From positions 1-62,885 of the forward strand of contig JAQTNV010000017.1 in assembly GCA_028713675.1 (NCBI GenBank): a stretch of 62,885 bases of DNA. The letters run 5' to 3'. Below are positions 27,075-36,225 of the stretch, one piece after another. This DNA comes from a bacterium. GTDB taxonomy: Bacteria; Desulfobacterota; JAPLJL01. Both the position numbers and the translations under genes were made by a program. The notes under the pieces are model-generated. The model ran no database searches. It was not told where the DNA came from and saw only the letters and a list, made by a program, of their open reading frames with translations. Numbering within the stretch: the stretch's first letter is position 1; each line of letters opens with the position of its first letter.

Positions 27075-27331
27075 GGCATGGAGCATAGAGCATAGGGCAA
27101 AAAACGTGAGGCGTGAGGCGTCAGAAAGCAAGCAGTATGCAGTCCCTCCGTTGTCGGGATAAATAAGCAGTACGCAGGAGATGGGAGATGGAAGATAGAA
27201 GATTGGGAAAAACCGATAAATCCGATGGTTTTATCTCTTCCCTATCTCCGATCTCCGATCTTCTATCTTCGATTAACCAGACAGACTGGAGAAACCAACA
27301 AGCAGATCAAATTATCGAGGAATCAGGGAAC
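27075..27331. repeat. Repeat-only gap after nrdJ
   Basis: Three repeat types follow one another: GAGCATAGGGCATGGAGCATAG units (27074-27100), GCAGTATGCAG units split at 27143-27165 by a TCCCTC...CGGGATAAATA insert, and a mirrored array. The mirrored array has GGAGATGGAAGATAGAAGATTGGG (27181-27208) facing its rough complement at about 27236-27275. A 66-codon frame crosses it but encodes only repeat sequence. Confidence 0.65.
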
Positions 27332-27652
27332 TTACGAATATGCCCATACAAAGAAAAGGCCGGCCAGAAGAAGCAGGACCAGGGTTGAGATGTAGCCGAA
27401 TGGTTTAGTTTTTCTTTTCAGCCATTTCGCCAGCATAATCCCCAGAATAATCGCGATTAGAAGTGAGGATATTATCGTGGTTAAAAGGAGGGATTTGCCC
27501 CCGAGGGATTCCATTACCTTAACCGAGAATGTCAGCAGATGGAGAATAAAATAATTGGCAAAAAGAAAAATCAGGAAGCCGGAGAAAATCCCGGCCAGCA
27601 CCCGGTTCCAGGTGGGGGAAGATATAAATTGATTATTGGATTCGTTCATCAT
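27332..27652 (-). CDS. Small membrane protein of unknown function
   Basis: The frame encodes 106 residues with three hydrophobic segments at about 20-45, 57-74 and 86-104, linked by a short basic loop KWLKRKTKPFG. The first 15 residues are polar, so the N-terminus is probably cytoplasmic. AGAAG lies just before the start. The sequence is lower in GC than its surroundings. I do not recognise the family. The regular membrane-helix pattern makes a real gene more likely than a chance frame, but there is no operon partner. Confidence 0.5.
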   Translation of the reverse strand: MMNESNNQFISSPTWNRVLAGIFSGFLIFLFANYFILHLLTFSVKVMESLGGKSLLLTTIISSLLIAIILGIMLAKWLKRKTKPFGYISTLVLLLLAGLFFVWAYS

Positions 27653-28054
27653 CTTCTATTCATATTACCTTAAATTCCGATAGCTTTCCAACGTAAAAAT
27701 CACCCTAGTATTGGCTGTATGTCTTACATCAGTTTATTTAGATTGCCCGATTCACTTGTCCTGACATCGGAAGGATCGGGCAAAGGAAAATTCGCCGATC
27801 CCTCATACTTCGGGATAAATAAATCGGCAAACTACAAAGAAGGGAAAGCCATGAATTGAAAATCTCCCCTGCCCCTCTTTCAACAAAGAGGGGAAAGGAA
27901 TGAAAACGTAAATATTTTAGTCATTCCGGGCATAGACAGAATCTGCCCGGATTTAATGGAGGGGGGCAAAATACTTTTCTGGATTCCGGCTTTCGCCGGA
28001 ATGACGGTCTTTAGGTTCGGAGCGCTATGCCCTTTGCCCTATGCTCTTTGCTCT
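27653..28054. repeat. Gene-free stretch of palindromic repeat elements
   Basis: No coding region is seen. The stretch holds several separate palindromes: TTGCCCGAT...ATCGGGCAA (about 27736-27781), GCCGAT...ATCGGC with a TCCCTC...CGGGATAAATA insert (27799-27821), CCCCTCTTTCAACAAAGAGGGG (about 27873-27894), TCATTCCGGG...GCCCGG, and a TTCTGGATTCCGGC-type element ending in GCCGGAATGACG (about 27975-28006). The last is a widespread kind of bacterial palindromic repeat. Confidence 0.65.
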
Positions 28055-28055
28055 G

Positions 28056-28094
28056 AAAAAAGTGTGGGCGCCCGAGGGGGACCCAGGCGCCCAC
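28056..28094 (-). terminator. Rho-independent terminator of fhs
   Basis: On the minus strand GTGGGCGCC (28094-28086) pairs perfectly with GGCGCCCAC (28072-28064) and is followed by ACTTTTTT. It lies 30 bases after the fhs stop codon. Confidence 0.9.
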
Positions 28095-28123
28095 TGTGTA
28101 GTAGAGAGGGGGATAGGAGGAGG

Positions 28124-29893
28124 TTAGAAAAGACCTTTTACCTTTCCGGTTTTCACATCCACGTCCACCCGGCGGAAGGCCGGATCGGAGCTGGTCCCCG
28201 GCATCAGGCTGATCGTCCCGGTGCAGGGGCAGAGAAAACCGGCTCCGGAAAATACCAGAACGTCCCGGACGGGCAGGGTCCAGCCCTTGGGCACACCCTT
28301 GATCGCCGGGTCGTGGGTTAAACTCAGGTGAGTCTTGACCATCATCGTATTGAAATTCTTCATCGCGGGATTTTCTTCATATTTCTTGGCCTTGGCTTCG
28401 GCCTCGGGGGTCCAGGCCACCCCGCTGGCCCCGTAAACCTCCTTGGCGATCAATTCCACGCGCTTCCGGAGCGGCATCTCCAGGGGGTAGAGGAACTTGA
28501 TGCTCGGCTTTTCCCGGCAGGCGTCGATGACCGCGTCAGCCAGCTCCAGGGCTCCGTCACCGCCCTTGCGCCAGTGCTCGGAGACCGCGCAGCGGGCCCC
28601 GGCTTTTTCCGCGTACCTCTTCACCAGGGCGATCTCGTTCTTGGTATCGGTGTGGAAGGAGTTAATGCAGACCACCGGGGTGAGGCCGGACTTTTTCACG
28701 ATCGAGAGGTGATGGAGGAGGTTGCCGATGCCTTTTTCGAGGAGGCCGAGGTTTTCCTTCTGGTAGGCCTCGTCCAGGGGCCGGCCGGCCACGACCTTGG
28801 GACCGCCTCCGTGCATTTTCATGGCCCGGATCGTGGAGGTCAGCACCGAAACATTGGGCACGAGCCCGGAGAGCCGGGACTTCACGTTCCAGAATTTTTC
28901 GAAACCGATGTCGGCCCCGAAGCCGCTTTCGGTCACATGGTAATCAAACATCTTCAGGCCCAGGCGGTCGCCGATGATGGAGGACTGGCCGACCGCGATG
29001 TTGGCGAAGGGGCCGGCGTGGACCATGACCGGCTGGTATTCGACCGTGGACATCAGGGTGGGGTTGATGGTGTTCCGCATCCAGGCGCACATGGCCCCGG
29101 CCACCTCGAGGTCCTCGGTGGTCACCGGTTTGCCTTTTTTATCGTAAGCGACGGTGATTTTCCCCAGCCGCTCACGCAGGTCCTTCAGGTCGCGGACGAT
29201 GGAAAGGATGGCCATTAATTCGGAGCTGACGGCGATCCCGAACCGGGAAGGCATCAGGTAGCCGTCCATCTTGCCCCCGATGCCCATGATAATGTTGCGC
29301 AGGCCCTGGGCGCAGAAATCCATCACCCAGCCCATTTCGATGTTCTTGGGATCGATGTCGAGGCGGCGGAGCTTCCGCTGGGAAAGCTCCTCGTCGCTGT
29401 AATTGGACTCGTGCTGCATCCGGGCGTTCAGGGCGACCATGGCCAGGTTGTGGGCGTTGACGATATCGTTGATGTCCCCGGTCAGGCCGAGGGAGAACTC
29501 CGTCATCGGGATCAGCAGGGCGAGCCCCCCGCCCGCGGCGGTGCCCTTGACGTTCATGGTCGGACCGCCCGAGGGCTGGCGGATGCACCCGCCGGAAATT
29601 TTCTTCCGCTTCCCGAGGCCTTCAATCAGGCCCAGGGTGGTCGTGGTTTTGCCTTCACCCAGCGGGGTGGGGGTGATCGCGGTTACTTCGATGAATTTTC
29701 CATTGGGACGGTTTTTCAGCCGCTCGGAAATCTTCATGAAATCGAGCCGGCAGAGCTTTCCGTAAGGAATAATCTCATCCTTTTTTAATCCCAACCGTTC
29801 CCGATACTGATCGGGCGTGGGCATATGCTCTTCGGCAATCTCGGCGATTTGCCAGTCTTTAAGTTTGACTGGATCTAGTTTCTTGGTCGTCAT
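28124..29893 (-). CDS. fhs: Formate-tetrahydrofolate ligase
   Basis: Fhs couples formate to tetrahydrofolate with ATP, giving 10-formyl-THF. The 589-residue product has the P-loop [11 protein letters not shown] (76-85). Family blocks [30 protein letters not shown] and GADIGFEKF are intact. In anaerobes it serves either one-carbon assimilation (Wood-Ljungdahl methyl branch) or purine synthesis; the window has no other Wood-Ljungdahl genes, so I cannot choose. It has its own promoter and terminator. No Shine-Dalgarno sequence is visible; the start reads ATCGAAAATG. Folate and serine genes pab and glyA follow on the same strand. Confidence 0.97.
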   Translation of the reverse strand: MTTKKLDPVKLKDWQIAEIAEEHMPTPDQYRERLGLKKDEIIPYGKLCRLDFMKISERLKNRPNGKFIEVTAITPTPLGEGKTTTTLGLIEGLGKRKKISGGCIRQPSGGPTMNVKGTAAGGGLALLIPMTEFSLGLTGDINDIVNAHNLAMVALNARMQHESNYSDEELSQRKLRRLDIDPKNIEMGWVMDFCAQGLRNIIMGIGGKMDGYLMPSRFGIAVSSELMAILSIVRDLKDLRERLGKITVAYDKKGKPVTTEDLEVAGAMCAWMRNTINPTLMSTVEYQPVMVHAGPFANIAVGQSSIIGDRLGLKMFDYHVTESGFGADIGFEKFWNVKSRLSGLVPNVSVLTSTIRAMKMHGGGPKVVAGRPLDEAYQKENLGLLEKGIGNLLHHLSIVKKSGLTPVVCINSFHTDTKNEIALVKRYAEKAGARCAVSEHWRKGGDGALELADAVIDACREKPSIKFLYPLEMPLRKRVELIAKEVYGASGVAWTPEAEAKAKKYEENPAMKNFNTMMVKTHLSLTHDPAIKGVPKGWTLPVRDVLVFSGAGFLCPCTGTISLMPGTSSDPAFRRVDVDVKTGKVKGLF

Positions 29894-29944
29894 TTTCGAT
29901 TTAAATTTTGTTAATTCAAACTAACAAGTTTTATTGTGAACTAA

Positions 29945-29973
29945 TTTTTATCCGGTAATGGTTTTCGTGTCAA
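29945..29973 (-). promoter_or_regulatory. Sigma-70-type promoter of fhs
   Basis: On the minus strand a consensus -35 TTGACA (29973-29968) is separated by 17 bases from TAAAAA (29950-29945), in an AT-rich gap. The leader would be about 45 bases. Confidence 0.55.
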
Positions 29974-30113
29974 GTAAAAAAAATAAAGTCAAAATTTCAT
30001 AATTACCAAGGAAAACAATAGGTTATGATTTACTAAGAGTTATAATCGACCAAATCAGGTAATTGAGTGCACCGCATACAAAGGTTAGGGCTGGAATATG
30101 TAGGGTAAAATAC

Positions 30114-30989
30114 CTATGAATTTGTTTTTTTGTTGATATTCCGCTGTAACAATTCGTGATAGGCTCGCTGAATTATTTTCGTGATCGGTCCGGGAATGCC
30201 GGAGCCGATCTTTTTTCCCTCGATTTTTATCACCGGAGCGACCTCAATCAGGGAATTGGTCAGGAAAACCTCCCCGGCCCGATATAGATCAGAGGGTCTT
30301 AATTTCTTTTCCCGGCAGGGGATTCCCTGTTCGCGGGCCAATTCCATCACGATTTCCCGGGTGATCCCCGGGAGGATTGGACTTTGAGTGGGGGGGGTGA
30401 AAAGGGCGGATTTTCCGACCAGGAAAACATTAGTCATCGCGCCTTCCGCGACGAACCCGCTTTGATCCAGAAAAATGGCCTCATCGGCGTTCCGGGTCCG
30501 GGCTTCTTCCCGGGCCAGGCGGTTCTCCAGATAATTCAGGTTTTTCCAGCGCGGCAGGGGAGAAAAGGAGTTCCGGCGGATCGCGCTGATCACCGCTGAA
30601 ACCCCCGATTTACTCATCCAGCGCGGGGGCGAGTAAGGGATGACCGTAATAACCAGTTCTCCAGGGTTTTGTTTTTTATTCGCTCCGGGATGGGAGTCCG
30701 GACCGGGGATCAGAGTGATCCGGACCCGGGCCTCGGACAGGTTGTTCAGGCAAATGAGGTCCTGGATGGCTTCGGCGATCCGGAAATTATTTTCCCTGAT
30801 CCGGATTCCCAGGGTCCGGGCGGAAACCCGGAGACGCCGCAAGTGATCGTCCAACCGGAAAGGATGGCCCCCGTAAACCCGCAGGGTTTCGAACAGGCCC
30901 TCGCCGTAGAGGAACCCGGGGCTGAAAACCGGGATCCCGGCTTCGGAGGCCGGGAGGATCAAACCGTTATGGTAAACGTAACCGTTCAT
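30114..30989 (-). CDS. pabC: Aminodeoxychorismate lyase (class IV aminotransferase fold)
   Basis: The 291-residue protein belongs to the PLP fold-type IV family (branched-chain aminotransferase, D-amino-acid aminotransferase, PabC). The PLP lysine is K149 in PRWKNLNYLENRLAREEA. Sequence alone does not separate these activities. It lies directly downstream of pabB and pabA, so 4-amino-4-deoxychorismate lyase, which makes p-aminobenzoate for folate, is the best reading. The gap to pabB holds a mirrored TTGACGA repeat array, which may still be crossed by one transcript. Confidence 0.85.
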   Translation of the reverse strand: MNGYVYHNGLILPASEAGIPVFSPGFLYGEGLFETLRVYGGHPFRLDDHLRRLRVSARTLGIRIRENNFRIAEAIQDLICLNNLSEARVRITLIPGPDSHPGANKKQNPGELVITVIPYSPPRWMSKSGVSAVISAIRRNSFSPLPRWKNLNYLENRLAREEARTRNADEAIFLDQSGFVAEGAMTNVFLVGKSALFTPPTQSPILPGITREIVMELAREQGIPCREKKLRPSDLYRAGEVFLTNSLIEVAPVIKIEGKKIGSGIPGPITKIIQRAYHELLQRNINKKTNS

Positions 30990-31001
30990 TGATCAATTTA
31001 T

Positions 31002-31086
31002 TATTGACGAATGACGAATGACGATTGACGATTTTTAAACAAATGATTTTCCCGTTCGTCAATCTACAATCGTCAATCTACAATTT
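31002..31086. repeat. Mirrored TTGACGA array between pabC and pabB
   Basis: The left arm at 31002-31035 has ATTGACGAATGACGAATGAC units. The right arm at 31055-31086 has TTCGTCAATCTACAATCGTC units, the reverse complement. About 20 bases of loop separate them. The layout is the same as at 1336-1421. Confidence 0.75.
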
Positions 31087-31101
31087 TTATCCCATTGAAC
31101 C

Positions 31102-32508
31102 CTATTCAGTGAGCGCTTCCTTTAATGCCCGGCCCTTGACCAGGGTTTCCTCGTATTCCGCTTCCGGATCGGAATCGGCCACGATCCCGCCCCCCACATG
31201 GAAATGGGCTGTTCCGTTCCTGATCAGGATGGTGCGGATCACGATATTCAAATCCGTCCGGCCGTCGAAGCCGATGTATCCGAGTGAACCAGTATACAGG
31301 GAACGGGCCTGCGGTTCGAGCTCGGCGATGATTTCCATGGCCCGGATCTTGGGGGCCCCGGTGATCGAGCCGCCCGGAAAGGCGGCGTGCAGAAGATCGA
31401 CCACGTCCAGGTCTTTCCTCAGCCGGCCCTCGACGGTGGAGACCAGGTGAAATACCGTCGGGTGGGTTTCCAGCCGGGCGTGTTCCTTGACCCGCACCGT
31501 TCCATACCGGCAGACCCGCCCGAGGTCGTTTCTTTCCAGGTCCACGATCATGTTCAGTTCCGCCCGGTCCTTGGGGCTTTCCCGGAGTTCCCGGCGGAGC
31601 CGGGCATCCTCGGCGGGATTACGGCCGCGCCGGCGCGTGCCCTTGATGGGGCAGGTTTCCACCTTTTCACCTTCCAGCCTGAGAAAGCGCTCGGGGGAGG
31701 AGCAAACCACCGTGAGACCGGGAAAATCCAGGTAGCCCCCGAAAGAGGAGGGATTTCTTTCCCGGAGCTTCCGGTAAAGGGAAAAAGGCGGTGAAGAGAG
31801 GGGCAGGGAAAAACGCTGGGAGAGATTGACCTGGTAGACCTCGCCTTCCCGGATGTAACCGATGATCTTCCGGACGGCGGCCAAGTATTCCCGGCGGGTG
31901 AAGTTGGAAACCAGACGGGGCCGGGCTTGGGGAGCAGGGGGCCGGGGGCAAGGCGCCGGGGGCTTTGTTAACTGCCGAAGAAAAGAGTTTTTATCTTGGG
32001 AAAGTTTTATGCCGCGCCTGTCCAGGAAGGATAAGGTCCAGCGTTTTTGCCAGTGATCATAAGCCAGCACCTGATCGTAAAAACCGAGATGCAGGTCCGG
32101 GAGCTTGAGATCGTCGCGGGCGGGCCGGGGAAGCTTTTCCAGGAACCGGCAAAGGTCGTAAGAAAAATAGCCCACCGCTCCCCCCGGGAAAGGAATATCG
32201 GAAGCCGGGTTTTTTACCCGCAGGCCCTGGAGCAATTTTTGGAGTGTCGAAAAGGGATCGGCCCGGAAATGCCGGCTTTTTCCCCCGGAGGAAAGGCGGA
32301 CCCGGCTGCCCCGGGAAGAAAGGGTCAGAAAAGGCCGAGAACCCATGAAGGTGTATCGGCCCCTGCCGCCGGGCTCGATCAGGCTGCTTTCCAGCAGGAA
32401 AGGCATCGGGCCGGAAAGCATCCGGCGGAAGACCTCAACCGGCGGGCCCAGGTCGGGGAGTTCTTCAGTCTGAAACTTCGCGCGTTTATCGAAGTGAGGG
32501 ATATTCAT
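31102..32508 (-). CDS. pabB: Aminodeoxychorismate synthase component I
   Basis: PabB aminates chorismate to aminodeoxychorismate using ammonia from PabA. The 468-residue protein belongs to the chorismate-binding family. The deciding motif is CPIKGTRRR with Lys289, the lysine that PabB uses for covalent catalysis; anthranilate synthase TrpE has PIAGT instead. GGSITGAPKIRAMEII and HVGGGIVADSDPEAEYEE complete the active site. A proline-rich linker PPAPCPRPPAPQARP (about 183-197), encoded by GGGGGC repeat DNA at about 31915-31962, separates the N-terminal region from the catalytic domain and looks like repeat DNA taken into the gene. Confidence 0.94.
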   Translation of the reverse strand: MNIPHFDKRAKFQTEELPDLGPPVEVFRRMLSGPMPFLLESSLIEPGGRGRYTFMGSRPFLTLSSRGSRVRLSSGGKSRHFRADPFSTLQKLLQGLRVKNPASDIPFPGGAVGYFSYDLCRFLEKLPRPARDDLKLPDLHLGFYDQVLAYDHWQKRWTLSFLDRRGIKLSQDKNSFLRQLTKPPAPCPRPPAPQARPRLVSNFTRREYLAAVRKIIGYIREGEVYQVNLSQRFSLPLSSPPFSLYRKLRERNPSSFGGYLDFPGLTVVCSSPERFLRLEGEKVETCPIKGTRRRGRNPAEDARLRRELRESPKDRAELNMIVDLERNDLGRVCRYGTVRVKEHARLETHPTVFHLVSTVEGRLRKDLDVVDLLHAAFPGGSITGAPKIRAMEIIAELEPQARSLYTGSLGYIGFDGRTDLNIVIRTILIRNGTAHFHVGGGIVADSDPEAEYEETLVKGRALKEALTE

Positions 32509-32528
32509 TCTGGATACTTTGATTTTTT

Positions 32529-32650
32529 GTCATTCCGGGCTTGACCAAGCCTGCCCCGGACTTGATCCGGGGGAATCCATCCTCTTTTTCTGGATCCCCG
32601 CTTCCGCGGGGACGACGTCTGGATTCCTGCTTTCGCAGGAATGACGTCAG
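32529..32650. repeat. Cluster of GGAATGAC-type palindromes between pabA and pabB
   Basis: Three palindromic units occur in a row: CATTCCGGGC...GCCCCGG, CTGGATCCCCGCTTCCGCGGGG and CTGGATTCCTGCTTTCGCAGG, ending in AATGACGTCA. Related units are at about 27975-28006 and 36190-36222. They look like extragenic palindromic repeats. Confidence 0.7.
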
Positions 32651-32670
32651 AAATTTTGTTTTCCAATGAT

Positions 32671-33261
32671 TTAGTGACTTAGGCATTTTTCTCTTAAGAA
32701 GTTTTTCAGAATCTTTTTTCCTTCCGGGGTCAGGAATGACTCCGGGTGGAACTGGACCCCGAAAGCCGGGTAATGCCGGTGGCGGATACCCATGACGATG
32801 CCATCCCTCGTCCGGGCCGAGACGATAAATTCCGCCGGCAGTGATTTCGGGTCCAGGGTCAGGGAATGATAGCGCATGGCGGAAAAGGGACTTTTCACCC
32901 CGCGGAAAAGGCCGACCTTTTCATGAAATACCCGGGAGGTTTTCCCGTGCATCACCTCCGGGGCCCGGATCACCCTTCCGCCGAGAGCGAAACCCAGGCA
33001 CTGGTGCCCCAGGCAGACGCCGAGAATGGGGATCTTCCCGAGCGTTTTCCGGATGAGAGGGACCGAGATCCCGGCGCCTTCGGGTCGCCCCGGCCCGGGG
33101 CTGATCACGATCCGCTCCGGTTTCAGCCGGGCGATCCGGTCAAGCGTGATCCGGTCGTTCCGGAAGACCACCGGTTCGACCCCCAGCTCGCCGAAGGCCT
33201 GGACGAGATTGTAGGTAAAGGAATCGTAGTTATCGATAATCAGAAGTTCCGGACGGGACAT
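32671..33261 (-). CDS. pabA: Aminodeoxychorismate synthase component II (glutamine amidotransferase)
   Basis: A class I glutamine amidotransferase of 196 residues that releases ammonia from glutamine for PabB. The nucleophile is C83 in GVCLGHQC, and the His-Glu pair is in VQFHPESF. IIDNYDSFTYNL at the N-terminus is shared by PabA and TrpG. The adjacent pabB with its lysine motif argues for PabA, although one subunit often serves both pathways. The start reads ATCGAAAATG without a Shine-Dalgarno sequence, like fhs. Gene order on the transcript is pabA-pabB-pabC. Confidence 0.93.
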   Translation of the reverse strand: MSRPELLIIDNYDSFTYNLVQAFGELGVEPVVFRNDRITLDRIARLKPERIVISPGPGRPEGAGISVPLIRKTLGKIPILGVCLGHQCLGFALGGRVIRAPEVMHGKTSRVFHEKVGLFRGVKSPFSAMRYHSLTLDPKSLPAEFIVSARTRDGIVMGIRHRHYPAFGVQFHPESFLTPEGKKILKNFLREKCLSH

Positions 33262-33416
33262 TTTCGATTTATTTTTATTTTGGGAGGGCGGGGCCCAGCC
33301 CCGCCCCTACAGAATCTAAGCTAGGTTAAACAGGTCGGGATTAAAAGGCAATTTATTGCCTCTGAATCGGCAGACCGCCAGGAAATCTTTGATTGGGGGA
33401 AAAGGAAAAAAGCGTG

Positions 33417-34934
33417 TTACAGGTATTTTTCCCGGTTTTCTTTCAGCCAGAAGCCGAGGCGGGTGGCAAAGGCCATGATCGTCAGCTGGGGGTTGACGAG
33501 GGTGGAGGTGGGGAGGATGCTCGCGTCGCAGACGAAGAGGCCCTTGACCTCGTGGGATTCGAGGTCCGGGTTGACCACCGATTTTTTGGGATCCTTCCCC
33601 ATGTGGCAGGTGCCCATGGGATGGAAGGAGATGTAGTCAACGTAATGTTTCTTAATCTTCATTTCGCTGATTTTTTTAATGTCCTTCGGCGAATCGAGCA
33701 GGGGAAGGCCGGCGATGGGGGTGATGATTTTCTCCGCACCCGCGGCGAATAAAATCTCCGACAATATGGCCGCGGCCCGGATGCTTTTTTCGTGGTCCGC
33801 CTGGTTAATCTGGTAGGTAACGATCGGTTCGTGGCCGAGGCCGGCCCGGACCCGGCCGCTCGAGGTATCCGAGATCAGGTAGCCGACATCCGCCAGGTTC
33901 CGGTATCTGACCATCAGTTCCTTCTGCTTCAGGCCGTAGTAGGGCATGGCGAGCGCCAGGCCGCTTAACGGGAGGCTGGTGGCCTCGAACATGATCCCCT
34001 CGTTCTGATAGGAATCGATATAAAAGCTCTGGAGAATTCCCTTCCAGGATTCGACCTCCTCCTTGAAGATGCCGGCCACCCGGCTGCAGGGATGAAGTCT
34101 CAGGTTTCTGCCCACCTCGCCATTGCCGTTGGCCACCCGGTTCTTCAGGAGCAGGAGCGGGGTCATGATCGCCCCGCCGGCAACGACGATGATCTTGGCG
34201 TTGATTTTGAATTTGTAAGCCGGTTTCCGGGTTTCCCGGTTGAGCACCACCCCTTCCACCCCGCCGGCCCGGTTGTTCTTGACCACGATCTTGTCCGCGC
34301 GGCAGTCGGCGTAAACCTTGGCCCCCGCCTGGGAAGCCCGGGGGATATAACTCAAGTCCATGGACTGCTTGGCGCCCTCGGGACAGCCGAGGATGCAGAC
34401 CCCGCAACCCTTGCAGCCCTTGGCGTTCCGGGGGATGGGCCCGCCCGAGAGGCCCATGGCCTTCATGCCCCTTTCCAGGACCCCGGCGTTCTTTCCGAGC
34501 ACGTCGCGGGCGCCGGGTTCGACGTTGATGATCTTTTCCACCCGCTCGAAAAACGGCGCCAGGTACTTGGAGTTGATTCCCTCCAGGCCGTGGTTCTTTT
34601 CCCAGTCCGAGAGAATCTTGTCCGGGGTCCGGAAGCAGGTGCCGGAATTGATCGTGGTCGTTCCCCCGATGCATCTGCCGGTCTGGACGACCACCATCGG
34701 AACGCCCAGGGCGGAGGTGCCGCCGTTGTCCCGGTAAAGGAGGGGATACATGTCGATCAGCTTCTGGTTGAAATCCTTGGGGGTGTAGTAGCCGCCTTCT
34801 TCCAGAATCACGGTCTTAAACCCGGCTTCGGCCAGCTCGGCCCCCACCACCGCCCCGCCGGCGCCGGACCCGATGACGCAGGCGTCGACGTTTTCGACGA
34901 TATCCCGGTTGATTTCCTTGGATTGGATAATCAT
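33417..34934 (-). CDS. GMC-type FAD oxidoreductase with a CxxCxxCxxxC cluster motif
   Basis: The 505-residue protein has an FAD-binding motif VIGSGAGGAVVGAELAE (about 20-36), then GRCIGGTTTINSGTCFRTP typical of glucose-methanol-choline oxidoreductases, and the C-terminal HPMGTCHMG with a catalytic histidine and NPQLTIMAFA. In the middle is CKGCGVCILGCPEG (C174, C177, C180, C184), a ferredoxin-like [4Fe-4S] ligand pattern that classic GMC enzymes lack. The frame runs back to 35048, but the ATG at 34934 has GGTGGAG upstream and lies 11 bases after the partner gene. The substrate could be an alcohol, sterol or sugar; this is not determined. Confidence 0.87.
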   Translation of the reverse strand: MIIQSKEINRDIVENVDACVIGSGAGGAVVGAELAEAGFKTVILEEGGYYTPKDFNQKLIDMYPLLYRDNGGTSALGVPMVVVQTGRCIGGTTTINSGTCFRTPDKILSDWEKNHGLEGINSKYLAPFFERVEKIINVEPGARDVLGKNAGVLERGMKAMGLSGGPIPRNAKGCKGCGVCILGCPEGAKQSMDLSYIPRASQAGAKVYADCRADKIVVKNNRAGGVEGVVLNRETRKPAYKFKINAKIIVVAGGAIMTPLLLLKNRVANGNGEVGRNLRLHPCSRVAGIFKEEVESWKGILQSFYIDSYQNEGIMFEATSLPLSGLALAMPYYGLKQKELMVRYRNLADVGYLISDTSSGRVRAGLGHEPIVTYQINQADHEKSIRAAAILSEILFAAGAEKIITPIAGLPLLDSPKDIKKISEMKIKKHYVDYISFHPMGTCHMGKDPKKSVVNPDLESHEVKGLFVCDASILPTSTLVNPQLTIMAFATRLGFWLKENREKYL

Positions 34935-34944
34935 TTTTCTCCAC

Positions 34945-35346
34945 CTAGCAGGGCAGATCGTACCCGAGAGCTTTTTCCACTTCTTCGGCAGAATAAAAGA
35001 ACTGGGCGCACATAACCTTGATCGCGGTGATGACCCCCCGCTTGGCATACATCAGGCTGTCGGCCCATTTCTCGATATAACGGTTCTGATCTTCTTTTTT
35101 CAGCCAGGTGAAGGGGAGGGGTTTGTAAATGAAAAGGAAGGGCAGGAGATTGAAGAGCAAAAACATGGACTTGATGCCCAGGAGCGTGGTTGGTTCGAAG
35201 CCGCCCAGGAATTTATTGGCCAGGGGAATCAAATCGACATCCTCGGCCCCGATGGCAAAGGCGCCGCCGCGGGGAAAGAGGATGGCGGAAGTCGAGGTAA
35301 TGATCTTGGCCAACCAGGGGCTGACGACAGATTTCGCTTTTTTCAT
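34945..35346 (-). CDS. Small partner protein of the GMC oxidoreductase
   Basis: The 133-residue protein starts MKKAKSVVSPWLAKIITSTSAILFPRGG and has a hydrophobic stretch at about residues 56-73 (GIKSMFLLFNLLPFLFIYK) that may anchor it to the membrane. Its stop lies 10 bases before the GMC start, so the two are translated together. Small subunits beside GMC dehydrogenases (gluconate-2-dehydrogenase subunit 3 type) often help export or electron transfer. The resemblance here is by position and size; I cannot show homology. The C-terminus ends in cysteine (YDLPC). Confidence 0.7.
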   Translation of the reverse strand: MKKAKSVVSPWLAKIITSTSAILFPRGGAFAIGAEDVDLIPLANKFLGGFEPTTLLGIKSMFLLFNLLPFLFIYKPLPFTWLKKEDQNRYIEKWADSLMYAKRGVITAIKVMCAQFFYSAEEVEKALGYDLPC

Positions 35347-35650
35347 GATAAATAAATATTAATGTTAGCGCTTACTAATTTCAAGCTTTTCTTTGAAAAT
35401 CAGGGAAATACCTTAGCTGCAAAAAGCGGGCACTTGCCTTTGCTTAGCATGCGAAATAATTTTTAAAAGGTATACCGTAGGCAGTAGACGGTAGACCGGA
35501 AAAAGCTTTCAGCGATCAGCCTTAAAGGGGAGGGCTTTGGTAACCAGAAAAGATTATTCTGAAAATCCCCCTTCATCCCCCTTTTGACAAAGGGGGAAAA
35601 TATTTTTTTACCTTTGAACTTTGAGCTTTCAGCTTTGAGCTTCCAGGTGG
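35347..35650. other. Gene-free gap between the GMC operon and queD
   Basis: No gene or RNA is recognised. The first 110 bases are AT-rich and may hold the GMC operon promoter, though I see no convincing pair of boxes. From about 35470 come GTAGGCAGTAGACGGTAGACC units, a CCCCCTTTTGACAAAGGGGG hairpin (about 35579-35598) followed by A/T runs, and CTTTGAACTTTGAGCTTTCAGC units. Confidence 0.5.
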
Positions 35651-36022
35651 CTAGCCCGGATAATAAGTGGCGGCGGAGTCTTCGGATTCCCAGACGGTGA
35701 CTTTCTTGAGCTTCGGGCCTTTTTTCCCGACCTGGGTTTTCAGCTCGTCATAAATATAGCGGGCGAGATTTTCCGAAGAGGGATTTACTTTTTTAAAAGG
35801 GGCGAGTTCGTTCAACAGCTCGTGGTCGAGGCAGGTGATAATTTCATCCGCCAGCTCCTTCAGGTCATGGAAATCCATGACCAGTCCGAGGCGGTTCAGC
35901 TTCCGGGCCTGGACCCTGATCTCGACCTTGAAGGTATGCCCGTGGACTTTTTCGCATTGTCCCCGGTAGCCGCGGAGCCGGTGAGCGGCGGCGAAGCGGC
36001 AGGTAATTTTAATCTCAAACAT
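35651..36022 (-). CDS. queD: 6-carboxytetrahydropterin synthase
   Basis: The 123-residue protein belongs to the 6-pyruvoyl-tetrahydropterin synthase/QueD family. Zinc ligands are H14 (FAAAHRL) and H27/H29 (VHGHTF), with the catalytic Cys23 just before them (QCEKVHGH). WESEDSAATYYP carries the C-terminal pterin-binding glutamate region. The family converts dihydroneopterin triphosphate; in bacteria the usual role is the queuosine pathway, so QueD is preferred, but a folate-related pterin role is possible beside the pab genes. No queC or queE is nearby. Confidence 0.9.
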   Translation of the reverse strand: MFEIKITCRFAAAHRLRGYRGQCEKVHGHTFKVEIRVQARKLNRLGLVMDFHDLKELADEIITCLDHELLNELAPFKKVNPSSENLARYIYDELKTQVGKKGPKLKKVTVWESEDSAATYYPG

Positions 36023-36084
36023 ATTTTAGTTCCGAGCAATGAGCAATGAGCAACGAGGGGAAACCATTTTTCAACCTTTTTCTA

Positions 36085-36225
36085 TCAGTCATTCCCGTCC
36101 CGCCAGCGGCGGGATAAATTCCAACGGGAATCCAGTCAAATGAATCAAATTTTATTTTTTTCTATTTTCAAAATCAATTATAAAAAATTTCTGGATTCCT
36201 GCTTCCGCAGGAATGACGAAAAGCA
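36085..36225. repeat. Palindromic repeats upstream of queD
   Basis: ATTCCCGT...ACGGGAAT is split at 36098-36120 by a TCCCGCC...GGCGGGATAAATT insert. A second palindrome, CTGGATTCCTGCTTCCGCAG, lies at about 36192-36212 and is followed by GAATGACG. Both types recur elsewhere in the window. Confidence 0.65.

Noticed and set aside
27188..27388. 66-codon frame after nrdJ
   Set aside because: It is encoded almost entirely by a mirrored repeat array and overlaps the small membrane-protein gene on the other strand.
27653..28123. tRNA or small RNA gene in the long gap
   Set aside because: No T-loop GGTTCGANTCC pattern with matching acceptor stem was seen; the gap is explained by palindromic repeats and the fhs terminator.
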